Shown one piece after another: positions 52,673-63,647 of a stretch of DNA of 64,000 nt (within the stretch, counting starts at the first letter, position 1; every line of letters begins with the position of its first letter). The stretch is from Cylindrotheca closterium (Eukaryota; Bacillariophyta; Bacillariophyceae; Bacillariales; Bacillariaceae). The notes under the pieces are model-generated. The model worked only from the letters and a program-made list of their open reading frames with translations. It did no database searches and was not told the DNA's origin. The stretch lies in NCBI GenBank assembly GCA_933822405.4, contig CAKOGP040002047.1:834-64833 (forward strand), given 5' to 3'. The position numbers were made by a program, and so were the translations under genes.

Positions 52673-54405
52673 TTACGTTGAGAAGAACTTCTCAAATGCG
52701 GAAGAAATAGCTTCAAAGTCAAGGAATCCTTCAGTGCCAAGGAGAGCATCCAAACCGATAGATGCAGCAATTCCTGCTTCTCCGACAACTCCAGCAGTGA
52801 CAAGCAAAATGAAACCTCCAATTACGAGGAAAGTAAGTGCGGCTACGAGATCAACTTCCATCTCACTTCTGAATCCATCATACAAGAAGTTGAATTGAAC
52901 GTTGAAGAAAACGGGGAGAATTGGCTGCAACATTCTGGTGACAATTCCAGCATAGTTGAAGTTCTCAAATCGTGGCATGAATTCGCCATCCTTTTTCACA
53001 ATCTTGGCTGGGGTATCGAAACCTCTGATGATGATATCAGATGCAAATCGAGATAATCCTTGGACCGCAGCTGATCGCATCAAACGCCGTCTTTGGTAGG
53101 ACTTCAAAAGACCTGTGACCTGTGTTCGTGACTTGGCTTTTCCCAACTCTTTCGAAATGACATAGGCATCCTCAATAGCTTGACATCCACCTTGTCCAAG
53201 ATTTGGCATCATAGCGTGGATTCCATCACCAAGCAGAGCGACATGACCATCGCACCAAGGCTTCCGGACACTTGGTGGACGATCATACAAGTCACGTTGT
53301 TCGATTTCGTCTTCTTGGGTGACAGTCAGAATGGCATGTATTTCACTGGACCATCCGGCAAATATGTCTTGTAAATACTTGGAAGATCCCTCTGGCTTGG
53401 GGTCACTGATAGATCCTGGGTCACGGGCAAGGAAAGCATACCACTGATAACGGCCGTTTCCAATGTCAGTGATAACGAAGTATTGTCCAGGTCCAATGTA
53501 AACCTTGTATCCAACCTGTCCATGATCAGGTGAGGCATAGTTCAACTCCCCAGCAAAAACAGTGTATCCAGAGTACGAAGCCCCAGATCCTTCTCCTCGA
53601 GCAGGTTCATTACGCATAGTAGCTCGGACAGTACTCCAGATTCCGTCAGCTCCAATCAAAACATCTCCATAGACAGTCTTTCCAGAGTCCAGTTCCACCG
53701 TAACAGCACCAGTCTTTTTATCTGTGGTGTAAGACTTTACACCGTCCCCATTCTGAACACATCCCTCAGGTAGACTCTTAAGGTAGATCTCTTGCAGGTC
53801 AGGTCGTTCAATGACACCAGTATAAGGCATTTTGCGGCTTTCCGCAGGGTTTTTCAAATCGAACTTAGCATACCACTCGGTACGAATACCATCCTTGATT
53901 CCATTCTCTTTGTCACCTGTAAAAGTAAACTTTTCCATAATTTGGTCGAAAACTTCAACGTCCATCTCCTTCAAAACCTCCAGGGCATTACTGGCAAGTT
54001 GGATAGGTCCACCGAATCGCTTGAATGCATCAGTTCGCTCCAAAACGGTGACATCAATATTTGGGTTCTTGGAAAGAACCTTGGCCAACGCGCATCCACC
54101 AACTCCAGCACCAGCCACCAGAACCTTGAGTGGGTTTTCTTCCGAGATTTCAGCGACATAGCCCGAATTGTCTCCAGAATTAGGGACAGGAGGAAAAGTT
54201 GCAACGTTCAATGCAGTTGAAAAGCCAGCAGTTCTAGTATATTCAAAACCAAAAGGACATGAGATTCAATAACGAAATGATGATTGATTCGAAAACACAT
54301 CATCTACGAAATGAGAACGGTGTTGACATACCTGTCTTGGGGCAAGACGAACGCATTGACTGCCAAAATAAAAGAGGCAAGTAATGTTATTATCAAACGA
54401 ACCAT
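52673..54405 (-). CDS. ZEP: Zeaxanthin epoxidase, plastid (2 exons)
   Basis: Exons 54405-54332 and 54233-52673 give 544 residues. The first exon encodes a signal peptide and plastid import junction (LLASFILAVNAFVLPQ). The FAD-dependent monooxygenase core has VLVAGAGVGGCALA (about 63-74), PYTGVIERPDLQEIYL, VYGDVLIGADGIWSTVR and GDGIHAMMPNLGQGGCQAIEDA. There is a C-terminal hydrophobic segment (about 485-510) and no FHA domain, as in other stramenopile forms. The enzyme epoxidises zeaxanthin and diatoxanthin-type xanthophylls in the plastid, opposing de-epoxidation. Diatoms carry several paralogs, and I do not assign which one this is. A violaxanthin de-epoxidase gene lies 5.5 kb away. Confidence 0.92.
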
Positions 54406-54626
54406 TTTCAATCGTTTCTTTTCAATCATTTTATGGTGTCACCAACGACGACGTGAAAGGTGCAGGGAATGTCGGGGAGTTCGTGTCTGATGCGTCTGAC
54501 AGCTGTCTTTTTCTGCAGTCCCGTTCCGGTCAGACGCATCGGATACGAACCCGCAACAAAATGCAAAAATGCAAAAAGAATGCACAGTTTTCCGATCAAG
54601 CGTAAATTACGATTATGATGAGTCTA

Positions 54627-56348
54627 CTATGTTAATGTTTCACCCGCTGTTGTCGAAGCGCGAAACGCCTGTGGAACCTGCATCCAGATGTGGCGTGCCA
54701 CTTCCAAACCGGACAAGGAAGCAGCTTCCAACCCAGGGTTGCGATGCGAACAAAAGTCGCCCGCATAGTAGAGACCCAATGCATCATCGGCCACAAAATC
54801 GATTTCACCACAAGAAGAAGGGGGTGGCCGTGGAAACACCATGGATAGCGTCTTCAGTTCGGAAACGTAAGTGGTCCCACAAATGTCCACAGTCGACTTG
54901 ACTATTGATTCGGGTGCGGGCAAGCCAGATCCCCATCTTTGGGCTTGCAAATAGACAATCTTGGGCATTTCGATTGTTGCTGCTGATTTTTCCACAAATG
55001 GTCGAATGTTATCCAAAAAGATTTGGGCTAGTGCTGGACCTGGAATAGTATTCAAATACGAATTCTCTTGTGGCTTGAACTCGCCAGTTTTCTCATCTCG
55101 CATTGTGGTTGACTGGATTTCTTGAACCGCAAAAGACGGTGTAGAAATCAAAGTCCAGCACTCTGGACTGATATCATTGCCATTGGATTTCTCGTTTTCA
55201 TACATTCCCGGTTTGGATTGGGAAACGGAAGCAAACCATAACTTGTCATTCTGGTTAGTTGCAATAGTAAAGGCATCGTAGGGCAGCAATTGTCGAACGG
55301 GCGCACTCAGCGCAATCATGCACGAAAAGAGTGGGATTCGAATCTTTGTTGGAAGCCTGGCTCGAAAAGAATCGGGTATTCCAGCGCTTGCCCGATGCCA
55401 AGCATCAAAGGACGAACTAATGTCCGTGAATAACACAGCATCAAAACTCCCATGAATCGTCGGTTCGTTGTTGCTTATTGTTTGTGACTTGGAATGAGTA
55501 GTAGTGGTACTAGGCGCCTTGGTGTCGTGATAGGCTGCAGTGCCACCAATCGTCTCCAAATCCCATTTACCAGTCTCACTGTTGCGAGAAACTCCCTGGA
55601 CCCGATTGCCTCTATGAACGACAAGCGGATGATGCGGCCTGTTGTTGGAACTGCTGTCAACGTGTTGCTGTGTTGTGTCAGATGATGATTCGTCCAAGAT
55701 CCGTCGTGGTAGTAGATGCATTCCACCAACTCCAATATAAACATTTTCATCTATAGAAGCATTCGATGATTCGCCGTTGGATAATGCTGTCGGGACTCCA
55801 AAGAAATCCGAATCACCATTCTCAGTGTTTGTTTTGTCATCAGAGGCCATTGTCAAACATCCAAATCGAGCATTCCACGGTTCCGCCCATCCCTTTTCCA
55901 GCCAGGTTTCCAAAAGATCCTTTTGCATCAATGAACTATCCGCTCGAAAGAATTGGCAACCGTGATCGAATTGGTAGGTTTTCATGTCGTTATTGCCGTC
56001 TTCGTTGTTTTTGCGCGTGTATTCTTGAATGTTTTTCAAATCATCCGCGAGGACTTGTCCAGTAGAAGTCGAGACGGAACGATGCGATGCTCGTCCACCA
56101 GGACCACGACGACCTTGATCGAATACAACTACTTGTAGATTTTCGGTTGTATCTTGGGGTCGGCCACTATTGCTTGTGGTGTTGCCACTCGCAAAAGCTT
56201 CGTTCTTAGCAATACCTCTGTCGTCACAATGAATGGCTGACGATTGGCTGGCAAGTTTAGCCAATTCGGAAGCAGCAACAGCGCCAGTAATGCCAGCACC
56301 AACCACAGCAACGCGATATTTATCAGGAGGGTTAACAGAAGTTGACAT
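54627..56348 (-). CDS. Renalase-like FAD/NAD-binding amine oxidase family protein
   Basis: A 573-residue single-exon protein from the ATG at 56348. The N-terminal dinucleotide-binding motif is VAVVGAGITGAVAASELAKL, then VVVFDQGRRGPGGRASHR, and later YQFDHGCQFFRAD, as in renalase and related bacterial NAD(P)/FAD oxidoreductases. Near the end, WGSGLPAPES and LGLYYAGDFCSHRNPGLEAASLSGLEVARHIW form the C-terminal FAD contact typical of this group. No transit peptide is obvious. The substrate is unknown. It shares the minus strand with its ZEP neighbour (221 bp away) and might belong with it, but that is not shown. Confidence 0.78.
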   Translation of the reverse strand: MSTSVNPPDKYRVAVVGAGITGAVAASELAKLASQSSAIHCDDRGIAKNEAFASGNTTSNSGRPQDTTENLQVVVFDQGRRGPGGRASHRSVSTSTGQVLADDLKNIQEYTRKNNEDGNNDMKTYQFDHGCQFFRADSSLMQKDLLETWLEKGWAEPWNARFGCLTMASDDKTNTENGDSDFFGVPTALSNGESSNASIDENVYIGVGGMHLLPRRILDESSSDTTQQHVDSSSNNRPHHPLVVHRGNRVQGVSRNSETGKWDLETIGGTAAYHDTKAPSTTTTHSKSQTISNNEPTIHGSFDAVLFTDISSSFDAWHRASAGIPDSFRARLPTKIRIPLFSCMIALSAPVRQLLPYDAFTIATNQNDKLWFASVSQSKPGMYENEKSNGNDISPECWTLISTPSFAVQEIQSTTMRDEKTGEFKPQENSYLNTIPGPALAQIFLDNIRPFVEKSAATIEMPKIVYLQAQRWGSGLPAPESIVKSTVDICGTTYVSELKTLSMVFPRPPPSSCGEIDFVADDALGLYYAGDFCSHRNPGLEAASLSGLEVARHIWMQVPQAFRASTTAGETLT

Positions 56349-56791
56349 TGTTTAATTTTGGCACCAAGATCATTGAAGATCCTCGAACAGCATCATTCTT
56401 TCGACGCAAGATCAGATGGATGAGTCACTTTTTCCGGACAGTACTCCGATTTGTGTCCGTTAACGTCTTTGACTACAGTAACTTTTGCCTGGAAACTTTT
56501 GGTAACCGGGAACTCATCGAAGGTGAAGACTAGATCTACTATTCGAGAAAGCACCTCTATAGAGTACAATACATCATTCTTATCATTCTTAAGTATTTGG
56601 ATGTATTCCTCTGCAGTAGCCTATCAAGGATCGAAAATTCAACACTGTGTCCAAGATGAGGTTCTGCAAATTTTGTGCCGTCAACAAAAAGTCATTCCAG
56701 GTAATACAGTAGTAGTCTGGTCACTACCATGGATCAACAACCCCACTCAAATTTCATGCAACCAGAGTTCCGCGTAGAAGAGTCTTGCTGC
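56349..56791. other. Intergenic region
   Basis: Nothing is recognised apart from a TACAGTAGTAGT-type motif at about 56704. Confidence 0.4.
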
Positions 56792-57832
56792 TTACGCATT
56801 CCAAGGGAAAGGGAAAAGTGTTCCGGGCTTCAGGACCATCACTGAATAGAGCGCCAAAACAAAGAAACATGATACCACGTTGCTCACATGACGATCTAGC
56901 ACCACCTTGGGGGTGTCCAAGTCTTCCTCACCACCTTGGAATTCATCGTACATTTCGTTCACGGCTTGGAGAGCGGTTCCTTGAGTGGTCAAGTCGGTTA
57001 CGGCCCACCATACCATGAAAGCAATCAACGTCCAAAAAATGGCATCCACGTGGGGAGGGGCGATATTCAATCCTCCGTATCTTACAATGGTCAATCCGGT
57101 TCCCGAAATCATTGAAACAGTCAACGCAGGGACAACAATCAAACCATCCAACAAAGGAACCTTATCAAACCAGAATTGTAGGACAGGAGCATTTGCACTC
57201 TTGGCAACAAGCCGTTCGATGCTGAAGGATAATTGAAAGAAAAGGGTGAGACGCGGCGAGATACATGGAATCTCGCGTTTTGCGAATGAGAGTACTGTAA
57301 TTTACCATGTTCTGTAAAATTAAAACGACTGTGTGAGAATTCAGAAGACCACAGAGAAATAATTCATTTAACTCTTTCTTTCTGATACTTACGTCAAAAT
57401 AATTCCACCACCAAAAAGCATACCGCCGACCATGTGGCTCAAAAAGAAGACTCTCTCCGGTACCGTCTTCATAACCGCAGGCCAGGGACCGACAGAGTTA
57501 TTGATCAAGATGAATGCGCTGAGTGAAACCATCCAAACGGTGAGCAAGATGATCTCCACCTTTTTGGACTCGTCCACCCAGTCACCCTCCAGGGAAAGTC
57601 TGGAAGACTGCTCCACTAGCGTTGGCAAAGTTGCTTCCTTTTCCTCGGCTTCCTTATCTTCAAAAACTTTGAACAGGTTCAGGGGTGTCGAAGACCCAGA
57701 GGTTGAAGCTCTCTCAAGAGGCGAAACCTGAATCGTAGAAGGAAACGACAAGCCAGTGCGCACCGGCGAAGACGGAGCAAAGGCAGCTGCCCCCGAAAGA
57801 GAGGACAGAACAAGTAGACTTCGAAGATTCAT
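56792..57832 (-). CDS. Plastid-targeted integral membrane protein, DUF2269-like (2 exons)
   Basis: Exons 57832-57393 and 57221-56792 give 289 residues. The start codon is followed by a signal peptide and clear AFAP import motif (LLVLSSLSGAAAFAPSS). Four or five hydrophobic segments are seen: VEIILLTVWMVSLSAFILI, VFFLSHMVGGMLFGGGIILT, LIVVPALTVSMISGTGL, AIFWTLIAFMVWWAV, and NVVSCFFVLALYSVMVL. The pattern loosely recalls the DUF2269 membrane family, but I am not sure. It would sit in a plastid membrane. The intron (171 bp) contains AACATG flanked by acag and gtaa, a possible 6-nt micro-exon that would also keep the phase. Confidence 0.72.
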
Positions 57833-58312
57833 ATCTATTATTGGGTTCCAAGGAGCGGTGAAAACTTCACGGAAAATGCAAAGCTCAGGATGAGAAAAGA
57901 AGGGAGGCAAAAGTGACGCAAGCAAGCGTCTGACAAAAAATCGAGTTCATCGTCAGCTTTCTCTGATCTGAAGGATTTTGGTGGTGCAAAACGTGTCTTT
58001 CAAGATTCTTGATTTAACGTATTAAAAGAGGCAATAAGTACAATGCGTTCTCTATTGTTCTTCCAAGGGAAAAGCACTTAATCATTTCTGACGTAAGCTT
58101 GGGTCATTACATGAAAAAATGATGTGTGCGTGTTGGTTGTCGACTTTTTGGAATGATCTCAGCAGGCAACGAGTCCAATCAATACTCCCTGATCCAAACA
58201 AGCTACTGTACCGACCAATATTTCCAATTCATTTGAGAATCTCGTACTCATCTTTGTTAATCCATTGGACATCTCCTTCGACCGTATAATCCTATCATCC
58301 ATATCCAGAATA
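57833..58312. other. Intergenic region, divergent promoters
   Basis: 480 bp between two divergent genes that both encode plastid-targeted proteins, so co-regulation is plausible. No motif stands out. Confidence 0.45.
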
Positions 58313-59419
58313 ATGAAATTTTCGAATCTTTCGGTGGTTGCCTTGGCTGGCCTCATTCATTCGACGACCGCTTTCGCTCCCCTCTTCCCCGCAAATGTTG
58401 AGGTGTCTCAGATTGTGGCCCCAGGGTCTTCCATGCTGATCTCAAAATCGGAAACCAAACCTGTTTCTGCCATTGCTGTCGATAGCGTAATGCTCAAGAC
58501 TTTGGAGGACGAAACCAAGGCGGCCGAGCAAGAAGCCAAGGCAGATGAAAAAAAAGCGAAACTCGAGAGGAAGCGCGAGGCATTTTTCGAGTACGAAGCA
58601 AAAGCGGCAGCCGAAAAGGAAGCACAAATTGAAGCAGCAGAGCGAAAGGCACTGGCAGAAGCCTTGAACGATAAAGAACAAGCGCAGAGACTGAAGGAGT
58701 TGGAGGAAAAGGCCGAAGTAGATGAAGCTCGTGCTCTATCGAAACAGGAAAAGATTGCAAAGCAAAAGCTAATCAAGGTAGGTGGTTGATTAGTCGCCAA
58801 GCAACTGAATACTTGGGTAGATGAATACGGAAGAGGAATGTGGACGATGATCTCACACAGCCAACTATGCATAATTTCGCTTGTTTCTAGAAACTTTTGG
58901 CCGAAGAAAAAGAGATCGAACGGAAAGAGCGCAAGGCCGAGAAACTCGAAAGAATATATCTCGCGGAAGAAACTCAAGAGAAGAAGATTCTGCAGCAAAA
59001 ATTGGACGCTGCTCGTGCTGTAAGTATTTTCCTAATATTGACTATAACGGCTACAGTCGTGCCTGTTGGTGCAGACTCTCAACCGTTGTCGTTTTTTGAA
59101 TACAGGAGGAAGAGAAATATGCAACTATTGAAAAGGAATACGAAAAAGCGGTGGAACTTGCAAAGGAAGATGAGGAAGAGCTCAGGTTAGTACCTGATGT
59201 GGCAGAGGATTGAGGTTTTGTTATTTGTTTCTGGGCTGAATTTCTCACTCTCCTTCTCTTGAATTCTCTCTGTATGTGTAGTTTGGTCAAGAAATTCTTT
59301 ATGAACTAAGGCATACCTACTGTATGACGAAGTATTGCTCGAATGACCAAGTGCATCCACGCTCTCCATTTCATTTGACTTTGCTTTTCAGAAAGAAGGA
59401 TGGGTGGGCTTTCCTGTAG
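58313..59419 (+). CDS. Plastid-targeted coiled-coil protein (4 exons)
   Basis: Exons 58313-58777, 58891-59019, 59106-59185 and 59392-59419 join in phase to give 233 residues. The N terminus is a signal peptide with AFAP junction (VALAGLIHSTTAFAPLFP). After about residue 60 the chain is almost all Glu/Lys/Ala heptads (KAAEQEAKADEKKAKLERKREAFF by position 65-90, and on to AKEDEEEL) and should form a long coiled coil. The last exon holds only nine codons (KKDGWAFL and stop). I know no family for it. It may be a structural or assembly factor in the plastid. Confidence 0.7.
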
Positions 59420-59911
59420 TTCTATAAGCAAAGTCACATGTATTTTGAGTTGGAACTTCTTGTAGTGGTTTGATTGTTTTCAAACCTTTGCAGCTTTCAT
59501 TCAATTGCCGACTTGTTCCTACAAATACTGTACGATAGAATAGTACTTGTGGCCCTGGTGTATCAATCTTCAATACTCTTTTTGAGGGAGACGACCCCGA
59601 CTTTGACAAGCATTCGTGACATCCGTGACTTGTTCTTTCGTAAAGGGGGACATAAGTTTGCGCACGTGGTAAGCGCAGCGGAATCTTTCTCCGTCTACGC
59701 ACGTGGTTTTCAATGATTTGCATTTATGACGTCATTCATCAATGATTTGGACTCGCTGCTGATGGAGAAGCTGTCTGACGAAGGCGACTTGGAACACATC
59801 ACGATCTTCATCCAAGGGGCGAACGAATCAAGCGCAAAGGAAAACTATAATATCATCTACCATACCAATAATCGGTTGCAATCAAGTTTGTGAACTTATA
59901 GCAAAGCCAAG
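59420..59911. other. Intergenic region
   Basis: Contains a repeated gcacgtggt near 59660 and 59700 (CACGTG, a G-box-like core) upstream of the violaxanthin de-epoxidase start. No gene is recognised. Confidence 0.45.
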
Positions 59912-61231
59912 ATGTATCGCGTTTCAATACTGTTGATGGCTTTGACTGCCAACAACTTCAAATCTGCAGAGTCTCTCCTGCCTCAAAAGCATCATCGGCA
60001 CACACGTCACAACGATCGTGATTTGGCTCCAGGGAATGGATTCCAATTGCCTCTTCTATCAGCAATCCAGGAAGAAGGCTTTGTGAAGAACATGGAAAAC
60101 TGTGTGAAAGCATCAATATTGGCATTGGGCCTTACCGCAGCCACTTTGACAACCCCACTTCCGGCCATGGCTTCGGACTCCGCTGCTATTGTTTCGTGCT
60201 TATTCTCCAAGTGTCAGTTACCTTTAGCAAAGTGTATTGCGAATCCAAAATGTCTAGCGAATGTGGTTTGTATCAATACCTGTAATGGAAAGGAGGACGA
60301 GATTGGATGTCAGATAAAATGCGGTGACCTGTTCGAAAATGAAGTTGTCGGCGAGTTCAACAAATGTGTGGTTTCAGATATGGGGTGCGTCCCACAAAAG
60401 CCGGATGATGGCTCCTATCCAGTTCCAGAACCGTCCAAACTGGTGCAGACATTCGACACCAAGCTATGGAATGGAAGGTGGTATATCACTGCTGGTCAAA
60501 ATAAGTTGTTTGATGTCTTCCCATGCCAGGTTCATTTCTTCACCGAAAGTTCCCCAGGTACTTTCTACGGCAAGCTTAATTGGAGAGTGGAAGAACCAGA
60601 TGGCGAATTCTTCACCAGAGATGCCTTGCAACAGTTTGTTCAAGATCCCAAAGAGCCAGCCCACTTGGTCAACCATGACAACGAGTATTTGCACTACAAG
60701 GATGACTGGTATATTGTGGATTACGAATATGACGACAACAAGGATGGAGTTCCTCCCTTTGCTTTCGTCTACTACCGAGGATCCAACGACGCCTGGGATG
60801 GGTATGGAGGTGCTGTTGTTTATACACGGGACTCTAAGCTACCAGAATCATTGATCCCCCGCCTTAGAGTTGCCGCCGAAAAAGTAGGGTTTGATTTCGA
60901 CAAGAACTTTGATCTCGTGGATAACACATGCAAGGCTATTGACAAGGATGAGTCACTGGTTCTTCGAGAAAAGTTTGCTGGAAAGGTCCTTCTACAAACC
61001 GAGGATCTGGTGCAAGCACAAGCAACCAAGGTTCGAGGAAACGCTTTGAACAGTCAAAAGGCACAAAAGGTTTTCTTTTCCAATGAGGGAGCTGCTGCTT
61101 CTAAGGCATTCCAAGACCTGTCCGACCAAGTGAAGCAATTCGAAAAAGAGGCCGTATCCGAAGTGAAGCAGTTTGAGAATGTAGTCGTCGACGACGTGAA
61201 GCAATTGGAAAAGGCGGTAACTGGGCAATAA
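59912..61231 (+). CDS. VDE: Violaxanthin de-epoxidase, thylakoid lumen
   Basis: A 439-residue single-exon protein from the ATG at 59912. Targeting sequence runs to a thylakoid-type cleavage site AMA-SD at about 87. The Cys-rich domain follows with Cys at 96, 101, 108, 114, 120, 124, 133, 137, 152 and 159. The lipocalin domain starts at about 180 with LWNGRWYITAG and contains Cys204, GAVVYTRDSKLPES and Cys340, so the twelve Cys of the mature enzyme are present. The C-terminal 60 residues form a Lys/Glu-rich helix (QVKQFEKEAVSEVKQFE). The enzyme uses ascorbate at low lumen pH to de-epoxidise violaxanthin and diadinoxanthin, giving photoprotection. Confidence 0.95.
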   Translation: MYRVSILLMALTANNFKSAESLLPQKHHRHTRHNDRDLAPGNGFQLPLLSAIQEEGFVKNMENCVKASILALGLTAATLTTPLPAMASDSAAIVSCLFSKCQLPLAKCIANPKCLANVVCINTCNGKEDEIGCQIKCGDLFENEVVGEFNKCVVSDMGCVPQKPDDGSYPVPEPSKLVQTFDTKLWNGRWYITAGQNKLFDVFPCQVHFFTESSPGTFYGKLNWRVEEPDGEFFTRDALQQFVQDPKEPAHLVNHDNEYLHYKDDWYIVDYEYDDNKDGVPPFAFVYYRGSNDAWDGYGGAVVYTRDSKLPESLIPRLRVAAEKVGFDFDKNFDLVDNTCKAIDKDESLVLREKFAGKVLLQTEDLVQAQATKVRGNALNSQKAQKVFFSNEGAAASKAFQDLSDQVKQFEKEAVSEVKQFENVVVDDVKQLEKAVTGQ

Positions 61232-61654
61232 GCCATTGGATGTATCGTCAAACGATAGGAGCGTGGTGGACAAGAGGCTTTCTACCATAGCTATTAATTA
61301 AAAAACAAATCTAGAAATCCTATCCACTTAGACTTATGACGAAACCAAGCTCATACCTTGAACACTTGTCGATCGAACAGTGTTCTAAATTCCACTGAAG
61401 CACCAGTTTGCATGACAATGCCTCATCGGTCTACCGGTAGCACACCTCCAAATGTTGGCTTTCGTGACTCGAAAAATCGGAATGGGAGTGGCTCTGATCT
61501 TCTGCAAGCAGTTTGTCCTTACTGCCGGATTTTGTCATAGTTTTCAGGAAGTTTCGGAGATTCTGATTGGTGGGAAGATGGCGTATCTTTCAAACGCCTT
61601 CCGTCATTCTTTCATTTTTCATTATCTCCTACCGAACAACAACAAACAAGCACC
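61232..61654. other. Intergenic region
   Basis: Upstream of the two-domain globin gene. The globin frame's neighbours are open in another frame, but no gene is supported. Confidence 0.45.
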
Positions 61655-63122
61655 ATGGCAACCGCAAACGAACAAGCCGCTCACCTCATTACCAATAGCT
61701 ATTTTCTCACGGAATCAGCAGCCAACCTGGATCCCAAGATTGCTGAGCAAAACAGAATCATTGCAGAACAAAAGAAAGCCTTTGAAGAGAGACAGGCTGC
61801 TGAGAATTCCAAGACTCCAAGTGAGCTTGTTGTCGAAACTTGGGCAACCGTCACCAAGATTCCCGACTACCAAAAGGTCGCTGGGGAAATTCTTTTCCGT
61901 AGAATCTTTGAACTCAATGGAGACGCCCTTGCCATTTTCTCCTTCGCCCAGGACTACAAACCTGACGACGACGCCCTGTACAAGGATCCCAAGTTCACAG
62001 CCCATTCCGCTGGCGTTGTTGGAACCGTCACAGCTGCAGTCGGTCTTTTGGAATCTGGGGACATGACTACATTAGTCTCTGTCCTCAAGGATCTTGGAGG
62101 CAAGCATGCCAAATTTAACTTTACAAAGGTTCACTATGATTTGGTTGGAGGATCTTTGTTGTATACTCTAGAGAAAGCTCTTGGTGATGCGTTCACACCC
62201 AAGGTCAAAGAGTCGTGGGTCGGTGTATATGATGTGATCTCGCAACAAATGATGGTCGGTGCTGCAGAGGCCAAGTAAGTATATTTTTATTTTACCATAT
62301 CACAAATTTGTTTCCATTTTGACGACGACTGTCTCACATTTACTTTGTCATCTCCAGAGCTCTCAGCCATTTGTCTGAAGAAGAGAAGGCCGAGAAAAAA
62401 GTAGCTGAAGCTATTGTATCTGGAAGTTATTTGCTCACTGAGGCTGCTGCCAATAAGGATAAGGAAATCGCCGAGCAAAACCGCCTCATTGCGGAGCAAA
62501 GGAAAAGGTTCGAACAGACGGGAACTTCCAAAACTCCAAATGAGCTTGTTGTCGAAACTTGGGCAACCGTCACCAAGATTCCTGACTACCAAAAGGTCGC
62601 TGGGGAAATTCTTTTCCGCAGAATCTTTGAACTCAATGGAGACGCCCTTGCCATTTTTTCCTTCGCACAGGACTACAAACCCGACGATGACGCTTTATAC
62701 AAGGATCCCAAGTTCACAGCCCACGCATCTGCCGTTGTTGGAACTGTCACAGCTGCAGTCGGTCTTTTGAAAGCTGAAGATATGACTACATTAGTCTCTG
62801 TCCTCAAGGATCTTGGAGGCAAGCATGCCAAATTTAACTTTACAAAGGTTCAGTATGATTTGGTTGGAGGATCTCTGTTGTATACTCTAGAGAAAGCCCT
62901 GGGTGATGCGTTCACGCCCGGGGTCAAAGAGTCTTGGGTCGGTGTCTACGGTGTAATCTCGGAACAAATGATGGCTGGGGCTGCCGAGGCCAAGTGAGTA
63001 TTTGCTTTGTTTCAGTATCACAAATTTGTTTCCCATTTGACGACGACCTCCTTACATTTGCATTTATCATCCCTAGAGCTAACAGCCTGGCCGAGAAAGA
63101 CGAAGACGTCCTTTGGGTCTAG
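61655..63122 (+). CDS. Two-domain globin (3 exons)
   Basis: Exons 61655-62274, 62358-62993 and 63077-63122 join in phase to give 433 residues: two globin domains in one chain. Each has a pre-helix (AEQNRIIAEQKK), an A helix (ELVVETWATVTKIPDY), Phe at CD1 (F95), distal His E7 (H117 and H329 in KFTAHSAG/KFTAHASA) and proximal His F8 (H151 and H363 in LGGKHAKFNF), as in neuroglobin-like heme proteins. So both domains should bind heme and O2 or NO. The last exon adds a short tail (LAEKDEDVLWV). No transit peptide is obvious. The two domains are highly alike at DNA level and each is followed by a matching intron. Confidence 0.9.
61800..62993 (+). repeat. Duplicated globin-domain exon
   Basis: The coding stretch at about 61800-62274 is repeated at about 62520-62993 with long identical runs. 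The following introns (62275-62357 and 62994-63076) are also homologous: both contain tcacaaatttgttt and gacgacgac at matching places. Confidence 0.9.
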
Positions 63123-63647
63123 GCACGAAAAGGGTTGTCCATGTCCTATCGAAATTATCATTTTGTAAACTTGAATTTTGTATTTTCCACACATCATCTA
63201 AGTCTATATATTCATATTACCTCTGGAACGGCCGGGAAATGTTGTAGGTGTACCGGGGTACCGGTGGTACATGACGATAATGGAAATAAAAATGAAAGAG
63301 CCCCAAAATCATCTCCTAACTTCAATGTTGGACCGAAGCACAGACGGTCGAGTAGGATGTTCTGACGTATTTCCCGCCCTAAAATCGCGGAAGTTGTACC
63401 TACCGGTAGTACAGTGTACTGGATGTCCATTTGACCGCTAAATCGCTAATTCGACAGTATTGTGACTTGTGACTCGCCACGTATCACCGCCGTGACGTAA
63501 TGTACTAAGTTCCGAACCTAAAAGCGCGGAAATATGTCCGATAAAAGAAAGACGTATGCAATTTGAACTTTTTCTTTCTATCTCATCTTCACGACAGGCA
63601 TGTCATAAAATTCTTATCAAGGTTTGAATCGTAACCAGCACATTACA
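63123..63647. other. Intergenic region with GGTACC motif
   Basis: Contains a GTAC-rich stretch at about 63248-63270 (gtaccggggtaccggtggta) and GCGGAAAT-type repeats (gcggaagt at about 63388 and gcggaaat at about 63525). No gene is recognised. Confidence 0.45.

Noticed and set aside
59660..59710. CACGTG motifs as proven light-response elements
   Set aside because: Two short words upstream of VDE are too little evidence; noted only in the intergenic entry.
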